Assembly: GCA_002362735.1 (NCBI GenBank)
Contig: DEUU01000482.1
Coordinates: 1-10,554 of the forward strand
Length of the DNA stretch: 10,554 bases
Reading direction: 5' to 3'
Source of the DNA: Dehalococcoidia bacterium UBA3254
GTDB taxonomy: Bacteria; Chloroflexota; Dehalococcoidia; Dehalococcoidales; UBA3254
This document shows positions 7,209 to 10,554 of this stretch, in pieces. Under the pieces are notes generated by a model. The model was given only the letters and a program-made list of their open reading frames with translations, was not told the DNA's origin and ran no database searches. A program made the translations under genes and the position numbers. The first letter of the stretch is position 1. Each line of letters begins with the position of its first letter.

Positions 7209-8102
7209 CTATTTCTTCTGGGTGCGTACCTGGACACCCGTAACTTCCTCATAGCGGGTGATTACTGAATCGACGCCTTTGTCTCCCAGACCTGCTGCTT
7301 TTGCTTCTATCATTTTCTGCTCAGCGGCTGAGGAAACGGGCAACGGGACGCCGTTTTCTTTGCCTAATTGTATCGCCAGATTAATATCTTTCGCTGCCAG
7401 GCTGAGTTTGAAGAAGGGGGCAAAATTGCCTTTAAAAACTGAGTTCGGGAAATTCTGCAAAGTCCAGCTGCTACCCGTGCTCATGGAAATAATATCCCAC
7501 AAAATCTGGGGATCAATGCCGGCTTTTACACCCAGCACGAATCCTTCAGACGCGACAATTCCGTTGGCGATGGCGAGCATATTATTGACCAGTTTGGCAA
7601 CATTTCCATTTCCTACTGCGCCTACGGCAAAAACCTTTTGTCCCATGCATTCAAGCAATTTTTTAGATTTTTCCAGGGCTGCTGCGTCACCGCCGGCCAT
7701 AATTGCCAGCGTACCTGACTCAGCGCCGCGGGTGCCTCCGCTTACGGGCGCATCGAGCACATCCACTCCCATTTTTTTGGCCTCTTCAGCTATCTTTCGA
7801 ATAGTGGCCGGAGAGTCGGTGCTCATATCGATGTAAATATCACCTTTCTTCCATCCGGCTTTCAGTCCATTTTCGCCGTTCACTGTTTGTTCAACATCCT
7901 GAGGGGTGGGTAGCATCGTGATGACGACATCGGAAACCTGTGCAATTTCTTTAGCCGAGTTAGCCCATTTAGCGCCTTTCTCCAGTATGGGTTTCGCTGA
8001 GTCTTTGAAGATATCGTAGACGGTAAGATTAAACCCGGCGCCAAGTATTCTTGCCGCCATATGTCTTCCCATCTGCCCTAGACCGATAAAACCAACGTTC
8101 AT
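7209..8102 (-). CDS. 3-hydroxyisobutyrate dehydrogenase-like beta-hydroxyacid dehydrogenase
   Basis: This NAD(P)-dependent dehydrogenase of the beta-hydroxyacid family (3-hydroxyisobutyrate, tartronate semialdehyde and succinic semialdehyde reductases) has 297 residues from ATG 8102. It carries the N-terminal G-L-G-Q-M-G (7-12), D30 at the end of the second strand (suggesting NAD), substrate motif 'DAPVSGG' (117-123), catalytic K170 in 'GNVAKLVNN' and 'KDINLA' (238-243) in the helical domain. All expected active-site residues are present. A longer start (GTG 8114) is possible, but GGAGG (8113-8109) lies inside that extension and is well placed for ATG 8102. The substrate is a 3-hydroxy acid or its semialdehyde; which one is unknown. 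It is transcribed from the - arm of the mirrored promoter region, with the cupin gene next. Confidence 0.92.
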   Translation of the reverse strand: MNVGFIGLGQMGRHMAARILGAGFNLTVYDIFKDSAKPILEKGAKWANSAKEIAQVSDVVITMLPTPQDVEQTVNGENGLKAGWKKGDIYIDMSTDSPATIRKIAEEAKKMGVDVLDAPVSGGTRGAESGTLAIMAGGDAAALEKSKKLLECMGQKVFAVGAVGNGNVAKLVNNMLAIANGIVASEGFVLGVKAGIDPQILWDIISMSTGSSWTLQNFPNSVFKGNFAPFFKLSLAAKDINLAIQLGKENGVPLPVSSAAEQKMIEAKAAGLGDKGVDSVITRYEEVTGVQVRTQKK

Positions 8103-8120
8103 CATAACCTCCACAATTCA

Positions 8121-8149
8121 ATAAATTTTATCTTGAACTTAAAATTTAT
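8121..8149 (-). repeat. AT-rich 10-bp inverted repeat in the HIBADH leader
   Basis: ATAAATTTTA (8121-8130) and TAAAATTTAT (8140-8149) are perfect inverted copies around a nine-base gap. They sit in the untranslated leader, with the near arm about 8 bases from the GGAGG site of the HIBADH-like gene. It could be an operator or a weak leader hairpin near the ribosome site. It is all A/T, so chance is a real alternative. Confidence 0.45.
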
Positions 8150-8234
8150 CATAATGAGCAGGAATGGATCGGGAATAGCTGAGGAGATATACTCTGTTAG
8201 AGATCATACGACCTACCTGGGGTAACTTAGAAGT

Positions 8235-8264
8235 AGTATAAAATAGCAATAGAATGTTTGTCAA
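8235..8264 (-). promoter_or_regulatory. Promoter of HIBADH-cupin unit (- arm of mirrored pair)
   Basis: On the - strand, consensus TTGACA (8264-8259) is followed after 18 bases by TATACT (8240-8235). The -35 is the end of an 18-base arm CACATACGAACATTGACA that recurs inverted at 8315-8332. GCTAT (8247-8243) and CTAAG (8230-8226) also recur at the same spacing in the + promoter. Transcription would start near 8228 and leave a leader of about 125 bases. Confidence 0.75.
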
Positions 8265-8332
8265 TGTTCGTATGTGCTGTTTTATTATGCCTACTTTCCA
8301 GTCGGTAGGCTTCCCACATACGAACATTGACA
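8259..8332. repeat. Perfect 18-bp inverted repeat carrying both -35 elements (probable shared operator)
   Basis: TGTCAATGTTCGTATGTG (8259-8276) is the exact reverse complement of 8315-8332. The arms are 38 bases apart, and each ends outward in the -35 TTGACA. A second, nested stem GCCTAC (8289-8294)/GTAGGC (8305-8310) lies in the spacer but has a different centre. Twelve arm bases lie upstream of each -35, where activators or repressors of divergent units often bind. The regulator is not identified. Confidence 0.8.
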
Positions 8333-8356
8333 TTTTTTTACGGGCTATAATATACT
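8327..8356 (+). promoter_or_regulatory. Promoter of SDR gene leader (+ arm of mirrored pair)
   Basis: TTGACA (8327-8332) and TATACT (8351-8356) are separated by 18 bases, the same elements and spacing as on the - strand. A closer TATAAT (8346-8351) gives only a 13-base spacer and is less likely to be the -10. GCTAT (8344-8348) and CTAAG (8361-8365) match the opposite promoter. The start would be near 8363, giving an unusually long leader of about 365 bases before the SDR gene. Confidence 0.7.
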
Positions 8357-8578
8357 GCGCCTAAGAAGCCGCCGTTGTGATCCGTATGGCGCTTTCATTG
8401 ATAAGACTACCCCACGGATATGAATTTTGAAAAAGCCATTAACGTAGATTGGAAAGCTGCTAATCTGTTGTCCGGATTTTAAAAATTGCCGGCTGATATT
8501 TTCTCGAATTGGATGCATATCCCAGAGATCTTCTACAAATCCTTTAGGTATGCGGCTGGCAAAGAGACCATCAGTCAT
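8345..8578 (-). pseudogene. Unidentified small open frame, possible gene remnant
   Basis: A - strand frame of 77 codons from ATG 8578. The frame remains open upstream to about 8650, giving roughly 100 codons. The translation has a protein-like mix, for example 'IPKGFVEDLWDMHPIREN' and 'FPIYVNGFFKIHIR', with varied codons and no low complexity. No Shine-Dalgarno sequence precedes ATG 8578, and the extra upstream part is AT-rich and may be non-coding. The frame ends inside the + strand promoter. It could be the remnant of an older gene, a short unrecognised protein, or chance. I do not recognise a family. Confidence 0.25.
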
Positions 8579-8727
8579 TGGGATAAAATAATATTCAAAT
8601 ATTATAATTAAATAGTGTGGGATGAAGGTGGGGTTATCCCGGATTTAGCGGTGTGAAGAACTGTGCAGGAATTTAAGGTAAAGAAAAACCGCCTTAAAAA
8701 TAGAAAAAATAAGGAGATGCTTAGACG
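8366..8727 (+). other. Long leader/intergenic region before the SDR gene
   Basis: These 362 bases hold no convincing + strand gene. Features seen are an ATAATATT-ca-AATATTAT dyad (8588-8605) overlapping a TATAAT (8603-8608), which has only a poor TTGGGA 19 bases upstream, and a TTTAAGG/CCTTAAA pair (8672-8678 and 8692-8698). The ribosome site AAGGAG is at 8711-8716. No riboswitch class was recognised. A second, internal promoter near 8578-8608 is possible but weak. Confidence 0.4.
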
Positions 8728-9576
8728 ATGGCTAAGAGATTAGATGGTAGAGTTGCGGTTGTCACGGGGGGTGGTAATGGACTGGGAAGAGGAATCGGAT
8801 TAGCTCTGGCAGCCGAAGGAGCTAATATTGTGGTAGCTGATTTCAATAAAGAAGCTGCCGACAAGGTAGTCGCCGAGGTAAAGAAAGCTGGCAGTCAGGC
8901 TGTCGGAGCCTATGATAATGTCGCCACTATGGCGGGCGGAGCGAATATTATCAAGGCTGCTACCAGCAACTTCGGAAAATTGGATATCCTGATCAATTGC
9001 GCCGGTAACTTCAAGGCCCAGAAGACCGTCGATATTACCGAGCAGGACTTTGACTCAATTCTGAATGTGCATATGAAAGGGACATTCTCAACCTGCAAAG
9101 CCGCTTTGCCTGAGATGGTTAAGAACAAATTTGGTAGAATTATCAATACTTCTTCTCGCTCTGCTGCTTTTGGTACCGGCAGTATTGCTTATGCGGCTGC
9201 CAAAGCTGCTATTATGGGCATGAGCTCTATGCTGGCTCAGGAACAGAAGGAAAACGGCATCACTGTGAACGTACTCTTTCCCAGTGCTTCCACCCAGCTT
9301 TTCCCTCGCAAAAATCAGTCTAGCGGACCTAAAATGGCTGATAATATGCCTTATGCCCAATTCATGGAGCCCGAATATGTTGCTCCTATTTGCGTTTACC
9401 TCTGTTTACCTGAAGCTCAAAATATTACGGATAAATACTTCTATGCGGCTGGAGGAGATATTGCCTTCTATTCTCACCCGCTGGTTTTAGGCGGTAATGT
9501 TCCGGTTTTCCTTCGCAAACCCGGTATGTGGACGCTAGCTGAGTTGTCTCAAATGATCCCGCAGGTAATGGGCTAA
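8728..9576 (+). CDS. Short-chain dehydrogenase/reductase (SDR), 3-hydroxyacyl-CoA/alcohol type
   Basis: An NAD(P)-dependent oxidoreductase of 282 residues, cytoplasmic, with the classical SDR layout. T-G-G-G-N-G-L-G (13-20) is the dinucleotide motif, and D38 after the second strand suggests NAD(H). N-C-A-G (90-93), N113 ('ILNVHMKG'), S142/S143 and Y155-x3-K159 form the expected Asn-Ser-Tyr-Lys set. After the active site, the usual P-G of 'VNxxxPG' reads P-S (about residues 189-190). A long C-terminal section (about 195-282) departs from simple FabG-like enzymes and shows similarity of style to 17-beta-HSD4-like hydroxyacyl-CoA dehydrogenases (inference). ATG 8728 follows AAGGAG by 11 bases. 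The gene stands alone, with its own terminator and a promoter mirrored with the HIBADH-cupin unit. The substrate is unknown. Confidence 0.88.
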   Translation: MAKRLDGRVAVVTGGGNGLGRGIGLALAAEGANIVVADFNKEAADKVVAEVKKAGSQAVGAYDNVATMAGGANIIKAATSNFGKLDILINCAGNFKAQKTVDITEQDFDSILNVHMKGTFSTCKAALPEMVKNKFGRIINTSSRSAAFGTGSIAYAAAKAAIMGMSSMLAQEQKENGITVNVLFPSASTQLFPRKNQSSGPKMADNMPYAQFMEPEYVAPICVYLCLPEAQNITDKYFYAAGGDIAFYSHPLVLGGNVPVFLRKPGMWTLAELSQMIPQVMG

Positions 9577-9600
9577 AACCTGGAATTTTCAGATTTAGTC

Positions 9601-9640
9601 AATATCCCGAACTCTATGGAGTTCGGGATATTTTTTATTC
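9601..9640 (+). terminator. Intrinsic terminator after the SDR gene
   Basis: A perfect 14-bp stem, AATATCCCGAACTC (9601-9614) with GAGTTCGGGATATT (9619-9632), closes on a TATG loop and runs into a T tract (9631-9636). It lies 25 bases past the SDR stop and makes that gene a single-gene unit. Confidence 0.95.
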
Positions 9641-9645
9641 ATATT

Positions 9646-9720
9646 TTGGATTCATTAAATGGGACAGGCTAATACAAATGAAAAACGTTTTTTGCAGTTC
9701 TACGCGTTATGAATTAGAAT
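9646..9720 (+). promoter_or_regulatory. Candidate promoters of the MFS transporter gene
   Basis: Two alternatives are visible. TTGGAT (9646-9651), 18 bases, TAATAC (9670-9675) would give a leader of about 50 bases. TTGCAG (9692-9697), 17 bases, TAGAAT (9715-9720) would start only a few bases before the MFS ATG, an almost leaderless message. Neither is close to consensus, so the choice is open. The preceding strong terminator implies that one of them, or another promoter nearby, is used. Confidence 0.4.
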
Positions 9721-9734
9721 TCAATCAAGAATGA
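9678..9734 (+). CDS. Possible 18-codon leader ORF coupled to the MFS gene
   Basis: ATG 9678 opens an 18-codon frame (MKNVFCSSTRYELEFNQE) ending in TGA at 9732-9734. This overlaps the MFS start ATG at 9731-9733 as ATGA, the arrangement typical of translational coupling. The MFS start has no clear Shine-Dalgarno of its own, which makes coupling attractive. The leader ORF has only a weak purine run (GGGACAGG, 9661-9668) before it, so the call is tentative. Confidence 0.25.
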   Translation: MKNVFCSSTRYELEFNQE

Positions 9735-10554
9735 AGCGGTATACTATCTACATCACAATCCATTTAATGATGTTGCTTTCTTCCATCTGCAGTAGCTCCG
9801 TTGCCGTAGCACTACCGGATATAAAATCATCATTTAATACAACGCTGGTTCTGGCAGGCTGGGTCTTAAGCGTCTATCAACTGGTGGCAATGTGCGCTAT
9901 GCTGATAATTGGAAAAGTGAGTGATAACTTTGGAAGGAAGAGGACCTTTCTTCTTTGTTCTGCCTTGTTTATTTTGGGTTCTTTACTTTCAGCCATCGCT
10001 CCGAATATCCAATTGCTGATTCTTTTCCGGTTTATTCAGAGCGCGGGCGCCGGGGGGCTCGTCCCGGTAGTCACCGGCGTTATAGCTGAAGTATTCCCGC
10101 ACAGCCGGCAGAGAGCTATCGGGCTCAGCATGAGCATATACTCTTTTGGTGGTATCATAGGCCCCAGTATTGGTGCCTGGTTGATATCTAATTGGGAATG
10201 GCGATCTATATTCTGGTTTAATGTCCCCCTCGGGATACTCGTTTGTATCATAGTTATTTATCTTCTAAAAGCCGACCAGGGTCAGAGAAGCCACGTTGAT
10301 TTGAAGGGGGCCGGACTTGTCGTGAGTAGTCTTTTTGCGATTATGATAGGTTTATCTCAGATAGACCGTCATAATACAGGTGTTAGCTGGCTGATCGTTG
10401 GTTCGCTGATGATTTTAGGTCTGGTGATTATGGTTATATTTATCCGTCATGAACTGCGTTCCCATGAGCCGATCGTAGACCTGGAGTTGTTGCGCTCGAA
10501 ACCATTCGTCGCCTCAAACTTTTACAACACCATTTTTGGGGTTTGTTTGTTCGG
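9731..10554 (+). CDS. MFS transporter, DHA2 (EmrB/QacA-like) drug/solute exporter, 3' truncated by window
   Basis: A membrane transporter of the major facilitator superfamily, probably proton-driven export. 274 codons are visible, and the frame is open to the window end. MFS motif A appears as 'GKVSDNFGRKR' after the second segment, and motif C-like 'GPSIGAWLI' follows around residues 143-151. At least seven hydrophobic segments are seen, starting at residues 8-28. 'DLELLRSKPF' near residue 255 is the loop style found in 14-segment DHA2 proteins, whose full length is about 450-500 residues. ATG 9731 is chosen because translation from it begins directly with the first segment; no ribosome site precedes it. 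The role may be export of a toxic substrate or intermediate, but the family also covers antibiotics, so the link to the catabolic genes is inference. Confidence 0.88.
   Translation, partial: MKRYTIYITIHLMMLLSSICSSSVAVALPDIKSSFNTTLVLAGWVLSVYQLVAMCAMLIIGKVSDNFGRKRTFLLCSALFILGSLLSAIAPNIQLLILFRFIQSAGAGGLVPVVTGVIAEVFPHSRQRAIGLSMSIYSFGGIIGPSIGAWLISNWEWRSIFWFNVPLGILVCIIVIYLLKADQGQRSHVDLKGAGLVVSSLFAIMIGLSQIDRHNTGVSWLIVGSLMILGLVIMVIFIRHELRSHEPIVDLELLRSKPFVASNFYNTIFGVCLF

Noticed and set aside
7258..7836. 192-codon + strand frame antisense to the HIBADH-like gene
   Set aside because: It is a shadow of a well-supported dehydrogenase gene; the translation is Ser/Pro/Ala rich without motifs and has no ribosome site.
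8259..8332. Inverted repeat as ends of a tiny mobile element (MITE)
   Set aside because: No target-site duplication flanks the arms (left ...AATGTT, right TTTTTT...), and the symmetry continues outward into promoter elements, which a mobile-element end would not explain.
8139..8333. 64-codon - strand frame across the mirrored promoter region
   Set aside because: It covers both -35 arms and the - promoter, so it is better explained by the regulatory symmetry. No ribosome site or family was recognised.
8346..8351. TATAAT as -10 of the + mirrored promoter
   Set aside because: The spacer to TTGACA would be only 13 bases. TATACT at 8351-8356 has an 18-base spacer and matches the opposite strand exactly.
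8366..8727. Riboswitch or T-box in the SDR leader
   Set aside because: Only short A/T-rich pairings were found and no known conserved core could be recognised, so nothing supports a specific class.

Overview
The window looks like part of a Clostridia-type Firmicutes chromosome, possibly an anaerobe of the Peptococcaceae kind. This is inferred from strong AGGAGG-type ribosome sites, TTGACA/TATAAT-like promoters, T-tailed intrinsic terminators, moderate G+C content and gene content suited to anaerobic use of organic acids. Taxonomy is not proven. No RNA gene, CRISPR array, insertion sequence or phage gene was seen.

Region 1 (1-3175, + strand): the end of a TRAP transporter operon, with the C-terminus of the DctP solute-binding protein, then DctQ and DctM permeases, followed by a TetR-family regulator with its own putative promoter. 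An 18-bp hairpin separates dctP from dctQ. A bidirectional terminator at 3185-3225 ends both the tetR unit and the converging catabolic operon.

Region 2 (6646-3246, - strand): a four-gene beta-oxidation-type operon in the order enoyl-CoA hydratase, 3-hydroxyacyl-CoA dehydrogenase, SCP2-type thiolase and a zinc-ribbon/OB-fold (DUF35) partner. A TTGAGC-N17-TATGAT promoter lies in front. Together the enzymes can hydrate an enoyl-CoA, oxidise it and cleave it thiolytically. No acyl-CoA ligase, CoA-transferase or acyl-CoA dehydrogenase is present, so activation and first oxidation must be encoded elsewhere.

Region 3 (8264-6756, - strand): a 3-hydroxyisobutyrate dehydrogenase-like enzyme and a cupin, probably cotranscribed. 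Region 4 (8327-9636, + strand): a single short-chain dehydrogenase gene with a long leader and a strong terminator.

The most striking signal lies between regions 3 and 4. About 140 bp (8226-8365) is two-fold symmetric about 8295.5. Perfect 18-bp arms each end in TTGACA, followed on each strand by GCTAT, TATACT and CTAAG at identical distances. This is a mirrored pair of divergent promoters, so the HIBADH-cupin unit and the SDR are probably co-regulated. The leader beyond it holds an open - strand frame of about 100 codons that I cannot identify.

Region 5 (9637-10554, + strand): the start of a DHA2-type MFS exporter, cut by the window end. It is preceded by a tiny ORF whose stop overlaps the MFS start. 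The likely overall theme is import of a carboxylate by TRAP, CoA-ester degradation, and accessory hydroxyacid or alcohol oxidation. The substrate is not determinable from the window.
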